Assembly: GCA_963422775.4 (NCBI GenBank)
Contig: CAUJSJ030000019.1
Location: 62,001-126,000 of the forward strand
Direction: 5' to 3'
DNA length: 64,000 nucleotides
DNA from: Pelomonas sp963422775
GTDB taxonomy: Bacteria; Pseudomonadota; Gammaproteobacteria; Burkholderiales; Burkholderiaceae_C
Positions 9,464-17,682 of the stretch are shown in pieces. The position numbers and the translations under genes are program-made. The notes beneath the pieces were generated by a model that worked only from the letters and a program-made list of their open reading frames with translations, did no database searches and was not told the DNA's origin. The stretch's first letter is position 1. Each line of letters opens with the position of its first letter.

Positions 9464-11863
9464 ATGTCTGCTGCGCGCTTTGAGGCGACCGCCCTGGTCG
9501 TACCGTTTGAGAACCTGAGGATGACCGACGTCGAGGCGGTCGGTGGCAAGAACGCCAGTCTCGGCGAAATGATCTCCCAGCTCTCGGACGCCGGCGTTCG
9601 CGTGCCCGGTGGTTTCGCGACCACGGCCCACGCGTTTCGACAGTTCCTGAAGCACGAAGGCCTGGATGCCCGCATCGCGGCGCGCCTGTCCACGCTGAAC
9701 ACCGACGACGTGCGCGCGCTGGCCGAGGCCGGTGCCGAGATCCGTGGCTGGATCGAGCAGCAGCCCTTCCCGGCCGACCTGGAAGCCGGCGTGCGCTCGT
9801 CCTACGCCCAGTTGACGGCCGACAACCCCGACGCGACCTTCGCCGTGCGCTCGTCCGCCACGGCCGAAGACCTGCCCGACGCGTCCTTCGCCGGTCAGCA
9901 GGAGACCTTCCTGAACGTGCACGGCATCGACGAGGTGCTGCACAAGATGCGCGAGGTGTTCGCCTCGCTCTACAACGACCGCGCCATCAGCTACCGCGTG
10001 CACAAGGGCTTTGCGCACAACGACGTGGCCTTGTCCGCGGGCGTGCAGCGCATGGTTCGCAGCGACCTCGGCTCGGCCGGCGTCATGTTCACCATCGACA
10101 CCGAGAGCGGCTTCCAGGACGTCGTCTTCATCACGTCCAGCTACGGGCTGGGCGAGACGGTCGTTCAGGGTGCCGTGAACCCGGACGAGTTCTACGTCCA
10201 CAAGCCCGCGCTCAAGGCCGGCAAGCTGGCCATCATCCGCCGCAACCTGGGCTCCAAGCTGCTGCGCATGGAGTTCGCGTCGCCCGAAGAAAAGGCGGCG
10301 ACCGGCAAGCTCGTGAAGACCGTGGACACCGTGCCCGAGCAGCGCAACCGCTATTCGCTGAACGATGCAGAGGCCACCGAGCTGGCCCAGTACGCCCTCA
10401 TCATCGAGCAGCACTACGGCCGCGCGATGGACATCGAGTGGGGCCGTGATGGCGTGGACGGCAAGATCTACATCCTGCAGGCCCGCCCGGAGACGGTGAA
10501 GAGCCAGTCCGCCGGCCAGGTCGAACTTGCGTACAAGCTCAAGGCCCACAGCGCCGTGCTGGCCGAGGGCCGTGCCATCGGCCAGAAGATCGGCACCGGC
10601 CCGGTTCGCCTCGTCGACAGCGTCGCCGAGATGGAGCGCGTGCAGCCGGGCGATGTGCTCGTCACCGACATGACGGACCCGAACTGGGAGCCGGTCATGA
10701 AGCGCGCCAGCGCCATCGTGACGAACCGCGGCGGGCGCACCTGTCACGCCGCCATCATTGCCCGCGAGCTGGGCATCCCGGCCGTGGTTGGCTGCGGCGA
10801 TGCGACCGAGAAGCTCAAGGACGGCCAGCTCGTCACCGTGGCCTGCTCCGAGGGCGACACCGGCTACATCTACGACGGCCTGCTGGAGACCGAGATCAGC
10901 GAGGTGCATCGCGGCGAGCTGCCGTACTGCCCCATCAAGATCATGATGAACGTCGGCAACCCGCAGCTCGCGTTCAACTTCGCGCAGATGCCCTCGGGTG
11001 GCGTGGGCCTGGCGCGGCTCGAGTTCATCATCAACAACAACATCGGCGTCCACCCCAAGGCGATCCTGGACTACCCGAACATCGATGCGGACCTGAAGAA
11101 GGCGGTCGAGTCCGTCGCCCGTGGCCATGCGTCGCCGCGCGCCTTCTACGTGGACAAACTGGCCGAAGGCATCGCGACCATCGCGGCAGCCTTCTACCCG
11201 CGCCCGGTCATCGTTCGCCTGTCGGACTTCAAGAGCAACGAGTACCGCAAGCTCATCGGCGGCAGCCGTTACGAGCCGGATGAAGAGAACCCCATGCTGG
11301 GCTTCCGCGGGGCGTCGCGCTACATCAGCGGCGACTTCCAGGACGCCTTCGCGATGGAGTGCGAAGCGCTCAAGCGCGTGCGCAAGGAGATGGGCCTGAA
11401 CAACATCGAGATCATGGTGCCCTTCGTGCGCACCGTGAAGCAGGCCGAGAAGGTCGTCTCGATGTTGGCCGACCGGGGCCTGAAGCGCGGCGTCGACGGC
11501 CTGCGCATCATCATGATGTGCGAGGTGCCGAGCAACGCCATCCTGGCCGAGCAGTTCCTGGAGCATTTCGACGGCATGTCCATCGGCTCCAACGACCTGA
11601 CGCAGCTCACGCTGGGCCTGGACCGCGACTCCGGCCTGGAGCAGCTCGCCGGCGACTTCGACGAACGCGACCCGGCCGTGAAGGCGCTGATCTCGCGCGC
11701 CATCCGCGCCTGCCGCGCCACCGGCAAGTACATCGGCATCTGCGGCCAGGGCCCGAGCGACCACCCGGACTTCGCCGACTGGCTGGCCGAGGAGGGCATC
11801 GTGTCGATCTCGCTGAACCCCGACACGGTCATCGAGACCTGGCAGCGCCTGGCTGCGAAGTAA
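9464..11863 (+). CDS. ppsA: Phosphoenolpyruvate synthase
   Basis: Converts pyruvate and ATP to PEP, AMP and phosphate, for gluconeogenesis from C3 compounds. The 799 residues show the three expected parts. The N-terminal ATP-grasp domain carries VGGKNASLGEM and FAVRSSATAEDLPDASFAGQQET. The swivelling phosphohistidine domain carries GGRTCHAAIIARELGIPAVVG near residue 425, with the Thr targeted by PpsR two residues before the His. The C-terminal TIM-barrel carries GSNDLTQLTLGLDRDS and CGQGPSDHPDF. The start is the ATG 9 bases after CCGGAG. A strong hairpin terminator follows 20 bases after the stop. Confidence 0.97.
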   Translation: MSAARFEATALVVPFENLRMTDVEAVGGKNASLGEMISQLSDAGVRVPGGFATTAHAFRQFLKHEGLDARIAARLSTLNTDDVRALAEAGAEIRGWIEQQPFPADLEAGVRSSYAQLTADNPDATFAVRSSATAEDLPDASFAGQQETFLNVHGIDEVLHKMREVFASLYNDRAISYRVHKGFAHNDVALSAGVQRMVRSDLGSAGVMFTIDTESGFQDVVFITSSYGLGETVVQGAVNPDEFYVHKPALKAGKLAIIRRNLGSKLLRMEFASPEEKAATGKLVKTVDTVPEQRNRYSLNDAEATELAQYALIIEQHYGRAMDIEWGRDGVDGKIYILQARPETVKSQSAGQVELAYKLKAHSAVLAEGRAIGQKIGTGPVRLVDSVAEMERVQPGDVLVTDMTDPNWEPVMKRASAIVTNRGGRTCHAAIIARELGIPAVVGCGDATEKLKDGQLVTVACSEGDTGYIYDGLLETEISEVHRGELPYCPIKIMMNVGNPQLAFNFAQMPSGGVGLARLEFIINNNIGVHPKAILDYPNIDADLKKAVESVARGHASPRAFYVDKLAEGIATIAAAFYPRPVIVRLSDFKSNEYRKLIGGSRYEPDEENPMLGFRGASRYISGDFQDAFAMECEALKRVRKEMGLNNIEIMVPFVRTVKQAEKVVSMLADRGLKRGVDGLRIIMMCEVPSNAILAEQFLEHFDGMSIGSNDLTQLTLGLDRDSGLEQLAGDFDERDPAVKALISRAIRACRATGKYIGICGQGPSDHPDFADWLAEEGIVSISLNPDTVIETWQRLAAK

Positions 11864-11882
11864 ACCGTCTTCGTCCCTGGTC

Positions 11883-11917
11883 AGCCCGGGTTCTCCGCAG
11901 GGGATCCCGGGCTTTTT
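11883..11917 (+). terminator. Rho-independent terminator of ppsA
   Basis: An 8-bp perfect stem, AGCCCGGG (11883-11890) with CCCGGGCT (11906-11913), followed by a TTTTT run at 11913-11917. It lies 20 bases after the ppsA stop. It also argues that the next gene does not begin at the TTG codons inside the T tract. Confidence 0.85.
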
Positions 11918-11936
11918 GTTGCGCATCATCGCGACC

Positions 11937-13994
11937 GTGCCCGCCCACCCTCTGCATCGCCGCTACGCCCTGTTCGCGCTGAGCTTCATCGCTCTCGTGG
12001 TCGGCCTCGGCCTGGCCGAGCGGCGCGGCCTGCCCAAGGTCTGGATCGGCTACACCTTCCTCGGCGCGACGGTCCTGGTCTACGCCGTCATCGGCATCCT
12101 GTGCCGCACGACCGATCCGGCCGAATACTTCGTCGCCGGCCGCCGCGTGCCACCGCTCTACAACGGCATGGCCGCGGGCGCCGACTGGATGAGCGCGGCC
12201 AGCTTCATCGGCCTGGCCGGCACGCTGTACGCGAGCGGCTATGCAGGCCTGGCCTATGTGCTGGGCTGGACGGGGGGCTTCTGCCTGGTGGCCCTGTGCA
12301 TCGCGCCGTATCTGCGCCGCTTCGGCCAGTTCACCATCGCCGACTTCCTCGCCGAGCGTTTCGAGAGCCGCACGCTGCGCCTCGTCGGCGCGGCGGCGGC
12401 CATCCTGGTGTCCTTCGTGTACCTGGTCGCGCAGATCTACGGTGTCGGCCTCATCACGACGCGGCTCACCGGGCTGGGCTTCGAGGTCGGCGTCTTCGTC
12501 GGTCTGGGCGGCGTGCTGGTCTGCTCCTTCCTGGGCGGCATGCGTGCCGTCACCTGGACGCAGGTGGCCCAGTACCTCATCATGATCCTGGCCTATCTGG
12601 TGCCCGTCATCTGGCTCAGCGTCAAGCAGACAGGTTGGCCGCTGCCGCAGCTGGTCTACGGCCAGCAGTTGCACCAGCTGGCCGAGCGCGAGCAGGAGCT
12701 GATTCGCGACCCCGCCGAGCTGCAGGTGCGCGCCATCCATCAGCGGCGCGCAGACGACGCGGCTGCCCGGCTGGCCGACGTGCCCAGGGCGCTGGCCGAC
12801 GACCAGGCGAAGGCGGCGGCGAGTGTTGCTGCGCTGAAGGCGGCGAACGCGCCGCTGGCGCAGATCCAGTCCGCAGAGAAGCAGCGCGCGGCCCTGCCCC
12901 GCACGCCGGCCGAGGCCGAGGAGCGCTGGCGACGCGAGCAGGTCGGCGAGGCCCAGTTGGCCCTGCCGCTGTCGGGCCTGGTGCCGCACACCCAGCCGTT
13001 TGCCGGCAACCCCGATGGCAGCCCGGCCGAACGTGAGCAGGCCAGCGCGGCGCGCCGCAACTTCATCGCGCTGGCCCTTTGCCTGATGGTCGGCACGGCC
13101 GGCCTGCCGCATCTGCTGACGCGCTACTACACGACCAGCTCGGTCGCCACGGCGCGCGAGTCGGTAGCCTGGTCGCTGGTCTTCATCTGCCTGCTCTACC
13201 TGACCGCGCCGGCGCTGGCCGTGATGGTCAAGACCGAAGTCTTCAACGACCTGGTCGGTACGCCCTTCGACCAGTTGCCCGCGTGGATACGGCAATGGCA
13301 GCGTGTTGATCCGGCGCTGCTGTCTGCGGTGGACCTGAACGGCGACGGCCGGCTGCAACTGGGCGAGCTGCGCCTGCACCCCGACCTCGTCATGCTTGTC
13401 ATGCCCGAGCTGGGCGGGCTGCCCTACGTCATCTCCGGCATGGTGGCCGCTGGCGGGCTGGCGGCGGCGCTGTCCACCGCCGACGGCCTGCTGCTGGCCA
13501 TCTCCAGCGCGCTGTCGCATGACATCTACTACAAGGCCATCAATCCGGAGGCGTCGCGCACGCGGCGGGTTACGCTGTCCAAGGCCCTGCTGCTGGCGGC
13601 GGCGCTGGCCGCGGCGGCAGTGGCGTCCAGCCGGCCGGCCGACATCCTGGCCGTCGTCACGGCCGCGTTTTCCATCGCCGGCTCGACCTTCTTCCCTGCA
13701 CTGGTCGCCGGTGTGTTCTGGCGCCGCGCCAACCGGGCCGGCGCGCTGGCCGGCATGCTCACCGGGCTGGGGGTGTGCGTGGTCTACCTGCTGGTGGCCC
13801 ATCCGGGGCTGCGGGCCATGGTCGGGCTGCCCGGGCCAGCGACGCTGATCTGGGGCATCCAGCCGGCGTCGGCCGGGTTGTTCGGCGTGCCAGCCGGGGC
13901 GCTGGCCCTGGCGCTGGTCAGCCTGATGACGGCAGCGCCCGGGCAGCGGCAGCGCGACTTTGTCGACGCGCTGCGCAGCCCGCAGCAGTCCTGA
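11937..13994 (+). CDS. Sodium:solute symporter (SSS family, VC_2705/ActP-like)
   Basis: A 685-residue inner-membrane symporter; acetate or another small organic acid is a plausible substrate, but this is not shown. SSS features include FVAGRRVPPLYNGMAAGADWMSAASF, the aromatic/glycine-rich helices, and GLAAALSTADGLLLAISSALSHD with the Na+-site Ser/Thr region. Between helices there is a long hydrophilic insert (about residues 235-370, Gln/Arg/Ala-rich). Residues 466-477 form a canonical 12-residue EF-hand loop (DLNGDGRLQLGE). The GTG at 11937 was chosen because the earlier TTG codons fall in the ppsA terminator. Confidence 0.9.
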   Translation: MPAHPLHRRYALFALSFIALVVGLGLAERRGLPKVWIGYTFLGATVLVYAVIGILCRTTDPAEYFVAGRRVPPLYNGMAAGADWMSAASFIGLAGTLYASGYAGLAYVLGWTGGFCLVALCIAPYLRRFGQFTIADFLAERFESRTLRLVGAAAAILVSFVYLVAQIYGVGLITTRLTGLGFEVGVFVGLGGVLVCSFLGGMRAVTWTQVAQYLIMILAYLVPVIWLSVKQTGWPLPQLVYGQQLHQLAEREQELIRDPAELQVRAIHQRRADDAAARLADVPRALADDQAKAAASVAALKAANAPLAQIQSAEKQRAALPRTPAEAEERWRREQVGEAQLALPLSGLVPHTQPFAGNPDGSPAEREQASAARRNFIALALCLMVGTAGLPHLLTRYYTTSSVATARESVAWSLVFICLLYLTAPALAVMVKTEVFNDLVGTPFDQLPAWIRQWQRVDPALLSAVDLNGDGRLQLGELRLHPDLVMLVMPELGGLPYVISGMVAAGGLAAALSTADGLLLAISSALSHDIYYKAINPEASRTRRVTLSKALLLAAALAAAAVASSRPADILAVVTAAFSIAGSTFFPALVAGVFWRRANRAGALAGMLTGLGVCVVYLLVAHPGLRAMVGLPGPATLIWGIQPASAGLFGVPAGALALALVSLMTAAPGQRQRDFVDALRSPQQS

Positions 13995-14005
13995 CGCGGC
14001 CCTGA

Positions 14006-14035
14006 TTAGGCGGATCGGGCTTCCCGGGCTAGAAT
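14006..14035 (+). promoter_or_regulatory. Candidate sigma-70 promoter for rpsF operon
   Basis: A TAGAAT -10 hexamer at 14030-14035 with a weak -35 TTAGGC at 14006-14011 (18-base spacer). It sits 105 bases before rpsF, leaving a long leader that could hold the S6:S18 autoregulatory structure known in many bacteria; I cannot confirm that fold by eye. Confidence 0.4.
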
Positions 14036-14140
14036 CCTTGGTTCCCCCTTGCCGAGTCACGAGTCGACGCTGTGACACGGCTTCCACAGCCAGGGCAGTT
14101 CATTTCGACAGCGCCCGGCTGGAATCCACAAGGAGTATTC

Positions 14141-14506
14141 ATGCGTCACTATGAAATCGTTCTGCTGATCCATCCGGATCAAAGCGAACAAGTTCCGGCC
14201 ATGCTGGAGCGCTACAAGGGCTTGGTCACCGCTGGTGGCGGTGTCGTGCATCGGGTTGAGGACTGGGGCCGTCGTCAGATGGCTTACCTGATCCAGAAGC
14301 TCGCCAAGGCCCACTACCTGTGCCTGAACATCGAGTGCAGCAAGGAAGTCCTGGCTGAAATCGAGACCGGCTTCCGCTTCAACGACGCCGTGCTGCGCCA
14401 CCTCACCGTGGTCCAGGACAAGGCCATCACGACCCCCTCGGTCATGATGAAGGCCGTCGAGCGCGAAGAAGCCCGCAAGGCGCCGCAACAGCAAGAAGCG
14501 GCCTGA
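14141..14506 (+). CDS. rpsF: 30S ribosomal protein S6
   Basis: A 121-residue S6 protein that binds S18 and the central domain of 16S rRNA. MRHYEIVLLIHPDQSEQVP at the N terminus, the WGRRQMAYLIQKLAKAHY strand-helix and FNDAVLRHLTV are typical. AAGGAG lies 7 bases before the ATG. First gene of the rpsF-priB-rpsR-rplI unit, an order standard in betaproteobacteria. The Glu/Ala/Gln-rich tail is normal for the family. Confidence 0.98.
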   Translation: MRHYEIVLLIHPDQSEQVPAMLERYKGLVTAGGGVVHRVEDWGRRQMAYLIQKLAKAHYLCLNIECSKEVLAEIETGFRFNDAVLRHLTVVQDKAITTPSVMMKAVEREEARKAPQQQEAA

Positions 14507-14558
14507 GCTGAAGGCTCATCGCTGAAGAACCAGGTTTTTCGAGCAGCGCGCCCCTAGC

Positions 14559-14867
14559 GTGAACCAGCTTCACCTTCAGGCGCAGATCCAGCAACTCGGA
14601 CAAGTTCGCTACACACCCGCCGGGCTGATGGCCCTGGACGCAAGCCTCAAGGCGGAGTCCGAAGTCATCGAAGCCGGCAAGCCGCGCAAGATCTCCCTGG
14701 AGATCAAGGCGGTTGCGGTGGGCGAGTTGGCCAAGCAGTTGCAGGCGCTGGGAGTCGGTGGTGTCGCGGTGTTCCGCGGCTTCCTGACCCACCAGCGCAA
14801 CGGCCGGGGCTTCATCGCCCACGTCACCGTGATCGAACCCGCTGCTGCCGAACCTGGCAAGTTTTGA
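14559..14867 (+). CDS. priB: Primosomal replication protein N (PriB)
   Basis: A 102-residue single-OB-fold protein that binds ssDNA and PriA during restart of collapsed replication forks. The family pattern is visible (VRYTPAGLMALDASLKAES, then a C-terminal GFLTHQRNGRGFIAHVT). The start is a GTG at 14559, 52 bases after rpsF; no ATG fits. Its place between rpsF and rpsR is the usual one and supports the call despite low sequence conservation. Confidence 0.92.
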   Translation: MNQLHLQAQIQQLGQVRYTPAGLMALDASLKAESEVIEAGKPRKISLEIKAVAVGELAKQLQALGVGGVAVFRGFLTHQRNGRGFIAHVTVIEPAAAEPGKF

Positions 14868-14895
14868 ATCCGGATAGATTTAACAGAGGTCCTCT

Positions 14896-15186
14896 ATGCC
14901 CCCGCCACGTGGTAAAGGTCGCTTCTCCAAAGACAAGAAGCCCAAGCGCAACCAACAATCGTTGCTGTTCCGTCGCAAGCGTTTCTGCCGCTTCACCGTC
15001 GCCGGTGTCGAGCAGATCGACTACAAGGACATCGACACGCTGCGCGATTTCGTCTCCGAAAACGGCAAGATCACGCCCGCTCGCCTGACCGGCACGCGCG
15101 CCCTCTTCCAACGTCAGCTGACGGTGTCCATCAAGCGTGCGCGCTTCCTGGCCCTGCTGCCGTACAGCGACCAGCACAAGGTCTAA
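14896..15186 (+). CDS. rpsR: 30S ribosomal protein S18
   Basis: A 96-residue S18 protein, partner of S6 on the 30S platform. The core IDYKDIDTLRDFVSENGKITPARLTGT is present and is followed by the basic KRARFLALLPYSDQH end. GAGGTCC lies 9 bases before the ATG. Third gene of the operon, 28 bases after priB and 12 bases before rplI. Confidence 0.98.
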   Translation: MPPPRGKGRFSKDKKPKRNQQSLLFRRKRFCRFTVAGVEQIDYKDIDTLRDFVSENGKITPARLTGTRALFQRQLTVSIKRARFLALLPYSDQHKV

Positions 15187-15198
15187 GGAGCTGACGAC

Positions 15199-15651
15199 AT
15201 GCAAGTGATCCTGCTCGAAAAAGTGGCCAACCTCGGCAACCTCGGCGACGTCGTCAAGGTCAAGGACGGTTATGCCCGCAACTTCCTGATCCCGACCAAG
15301 CAGGCGCGCCGCGCCACCGAGTCCGCGATCAAGGAATTCGAAGTCCGCCGCGCGGAACTCGAAAAGGCCGCCGCCGCCAAGCTGGCCGAAGCCCAGAAGC
15401 TGGGCGAAGCGCTGGCCGGCAAGACCGTGCGCATCGCCCAGAAGGCCGGTGTGGATGGCCGCCTGTTCGGCTCCGTGACGAACGCCGACATCGCCGACGC
15501 GCTGACCAAGCTGGGCACGCCCATCGCGAAGTCGCAAGTGCGTCTGCCCAATGGTCCGCTGAAGACCGTTGGCGAGTTCCCGGTGAACGTTGCCGCACAC
15601 ACGGACGTGATCGTCGAGATCAGCGTTCAAGTGGTTGCAGAAACCGAGTGA
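15199..15651 (+). CDS. rplI: 50S ribosomal protein L9
   Basis: A 150-residue L9 protein that binds 23S rRNA near the L1 stalk. The N-terminal domain MQVILLEKVANLGNLGDVVKVKDGYARNFL is the family signature; a long connecting helix and a C-terminal rRNA-binding domain (GRLFGSVTNADIADAL) follow. TAAGGAG precedes the ATG. Last gene of the ribosomal-protein unit, followed by a hairpin terminator. Confidence 0.98.
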   Translation: MQVILLEKVANLGNLGDVVKVKDGYARNFLIPTKQARRATESAIKEFEVRRAELEKAAAAKLAEAQKLGEALAGKTVRIAQKAGVDGRLFGSVTNADIADALTKLGTPIAKSQVRLPNGPLKTVGEFPVNVAAHTDVIVEISVQVVAETE

Positions 15652-15702
15652 TTTCGGAGTAAGCGCCCTTGCGCTGCGGCGCCTGACGCCGCAACATTGA
15701 AG

Positions 15703-15741
15703 AAGGCCGAGACCCCCATGGGTTTCGGCCTTCGGTTTTTT
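15703..15741 (+). terminator. Rho-independent terminator after rplI
   Basis: A 13-bp stem pairs 15703-15715 with 15721-15733 (one G.T wobble), with a very short loop, and is followed by a TTTTTT run at 15736-15741. It separates the ribosomal-protein operon from dnaB, which starts 66 bases later. Confidence 0.88.
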
Positions 15742-15806
15742 GGGGTCGGGTTTTACCGCTCGGTCCACCGGTTGCTCCCAGTCCGTTCACAGCTTTATCC
15801 ACAGGC

Positions 15807-17231
15807 ATGTCCGCGATCTTTCCCGTTTCATCCTCCGCCGCACCGTATGACGATGAAGTCGCGCGGCTGCGCGTGCCCCCGCACTCGGTCGAGGCCGAGC
15901 AAAGCGTGCTTGGCGGCCTGCTGATCGACAACTCGGCCTGGGACAAGGCGGCCGACCTGCTGACCGACAGCGACTTCTACCGCTTCGAGCACAAGCATGT
16001 CTACACGGCGATCGGCAAGCTCATCAACGCCGGAAAGCCGGCCGACGTCGTCACCGTCTTCGACGAGCTGACGTCGGTGGGCCGCGCCGAGGAATGTGGC
16101 GGCCTGGCCTACCTGAATGCCCTCGCGCAGAGCGTGCCGAGCGCCGCCAACCTGCGCCGCTATGCCGAGATCGTTCGCGAGCGTGCCATCCTGCGCAAGC
16201 TGGTCGCCACCAGCGACGAGATCGCCACCGCCGCGATGAACCCCCAGGGCCGCGCGGTCACGCAGATCCTCGATGAAGCGGAAGGCAAGATCTTCCGGAT
16301 CGGCGAGGAAGGCTCGCGTAGCCAGCAGGGCTTCCAGAGCATGGACAAGCTCGTCATCGCGCTGATCGACCGCGTCAACGAACTGGCGGAGAGCGGCGCC
16401 CAGGATGTCACCGGCGTGCGCACCGGCTTCTATGACCTGGACCGCCAGACGGCCGGCCTGCAGGGCGGCGACCTCATCGTGCTGGCCGCGCGCCCGTCCA
16501 TGGGCAAGACCGCGTTCGCCGTCAACATCGCCGAGAACGTCGCCATCAACGAAGGCCTGCCCGTCGTCATCTACTCGATGGAAATGGGCGCGGCGCAGTT
16601 GGCACTGCGGATGGTCGGCTCCATTGGTCGCATCGACCAGAGCCATCTGCGCACCGGCCAGCTCAAGGACGATGAATGGAGCCGCCTGTCCGAGGCGGTC
16701 GACAAGCTCGGCAAGGCCAGCATCTACATCGATGAAAGCCCTGGGCTGTCGCCCAGCGAGGTGCGTGCCCGCGCGCGGCGCCAGGCGCGCATCAGCGGCC
16801 AGCTGGGGCTGATCGTCATCGACTACCTGCAGCTGATGAGCGGCAACGGCGGCGGCAGCGAGGAGAACCGGGCCACGGTGCTGGGCGAGATCTCGCGGGG
16901 CCTCAAGGCCCTGGCCAAGGAGCTGCGCTGCCCCGTCATCGCGTTGTCGCAGCTGAACCGCTCGGTGGAGCAGCGGCCTGACAAGCGCCCGATGATGTCC
17001 GACCTGCGCGAGTCCGGCGCCATCGAGCAGGACGCCGACATCATCATGTTCATCTACCGCGACGAGTACTACACCAAGGACGAGTGCAAGGAGCCGGGCG
17101 TGGCGGAGATCATCATCGCCAAGCAGCGTAACGGCCCGGTGGGCACCGTGAAGCTGATGTTCCAGCGCATGCACACGAAGTTCGAGAATCTCGCGCCGGG
17201 CTATGTCGGCGTGGAGCGGGACGAGTACTGA
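15807..17231 (+). CDS. dnaB: Replicative DNA helicase DnaB
   Basis: The hexameric 5'-3' helicase of the replication fork, 474 residues. The N-terminal domain (VPPHSVEAEQSVLGGLLID) interacts with primase; the RecA-like C-terminal domain carries Walker A ARPSMGKTAF, Walker B LIVIDYLQLM and the late LRESGAIEQDADIIMFIYRD. No intein is visible. The gene follows rplI, as in many proteobacteria, but behind its own terminator. dnaG, its primase partner, is also in this window at 46782-48701. Confidence 0.98.
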   Translation: MSAIFPVSSSAAPYDDEVARLRVPPHSVEAEQSVLGGLLIDNSAWDKAADLLTDSDFYRFEHKHVYTAIGKLINAGKPADVVTVFDELTSVGRAEECGGLAYLNALAQSVPSAANLRRYAEIVRERAILRKLVATSDEIATAAMNPQGRAVTQILDEAEGKIFRIGEEGSRSQQGFQSMDKLVIALIDRVNELAESGAQDVTGVRTGFYDLDRQTAGLQGGDLIVLAARPSMGKTAFAVNIAENVAINEGLPVVIYSMEMGAAQLALRMVGSIGRIDQSHLRTGQLKDDEWSRLSEAVDKLGKASIYIDESPGLSPSEVRARARRQARISGQLGLIVIDYLQLMSGNGGGSEENRATVLGEISRGLKALAKELRCPVIALSQLNRSVEQRPDKRPMMSDLRESGAIEQDADIIMFIYRDEYYTKDECKEPGVAEIIIAKQRNGPVGTVKLMFQRMHTKFENLAPGYVGVERDEY

Positions 17232-17234
17232 CCG

Positions 17235-17636
17235 TCAGCTGCCCAGGCCTTGCCGCGTCAGCAGTTCGTCCAGCCACCTGAAGTCGATGGGCTTCATGAG
17301 GTGAAAGTCGAATGCATCCAGCTCGACGCTCTTGAGCGCGCCCGTCACGGCAACGACGAGGATCGCCTTGCCGAAGCGCCCACGCAACTGGGCCGCCAGC
17401 GCGTGGCCGTCGACCTCGGGCATGAAGACGTCGATCAGCGCGACATGCGGCGCGAAGGTCTCGGCCAGCGCCAGCGCGTCCTCAGCGCTCGTGACGTAGC
17501 GGACATTGCGGCCTTCGAGCTGCAGGCAGAACGCAAGCGACTCGGCCGCGTCCGGGTCGTCGTCCACCACCAGCACGCGCAGCATGGGCGCCGCCGCGTC
17601 TTCGGGCAGAGCAGGCGTCAAGGCATCCGGAGTCAT
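17235..17636 (-). CDS. Single-domain response regulator (receiver only)
   Basis: A 133-residue CheY-like receiver with no output domain. VLVVDDDPDAAES holds the acidic Asp pocket, HVALIDVFMPEVDGHAL the phosphoacceptor Asp, VAVTG the conserved Thr, and MKPID the conserved Lys-Pro. No histidine kinase is adjacent, so the partner is unknown. The ATG at 17636 was preferred over an upstream GTG. It ends 4 bases from the convergent dnaB stop and lies 47 bases downstream of the MFS gene on the same strand. Confidence 0.88.
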   Translation of the reverse strand: MTPDALTPALPEDAAAPMLRVLVVDDDPDAAESLAFCLQLEGRNVRYVTSAEDALALAETFAPHVALIDVFMPEVDGHALAAQLRGRFGKAILVVAVTGALKSVELDAFDFHLMKPIDFRWLDELLTRQGLGS

Positions 17637-17682
17637 GAGCACGGACTGTCAGCGCTGGCCCGAGGGTTCGGCTCCGGGAGAA

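Noticed and set aside
11916..11936. TTG start for the symporter at 11916
   Set aside because: The codon lies in the T tract of the ppsA terminator; GTG 11937 gives a better start before the first conserved residues.
14036..14140. S6:S18-binding leader motif before rpsF
   Set aside because: Position fits and GC-rich pairing is possible, but the conserved bulge could not be established by eye.
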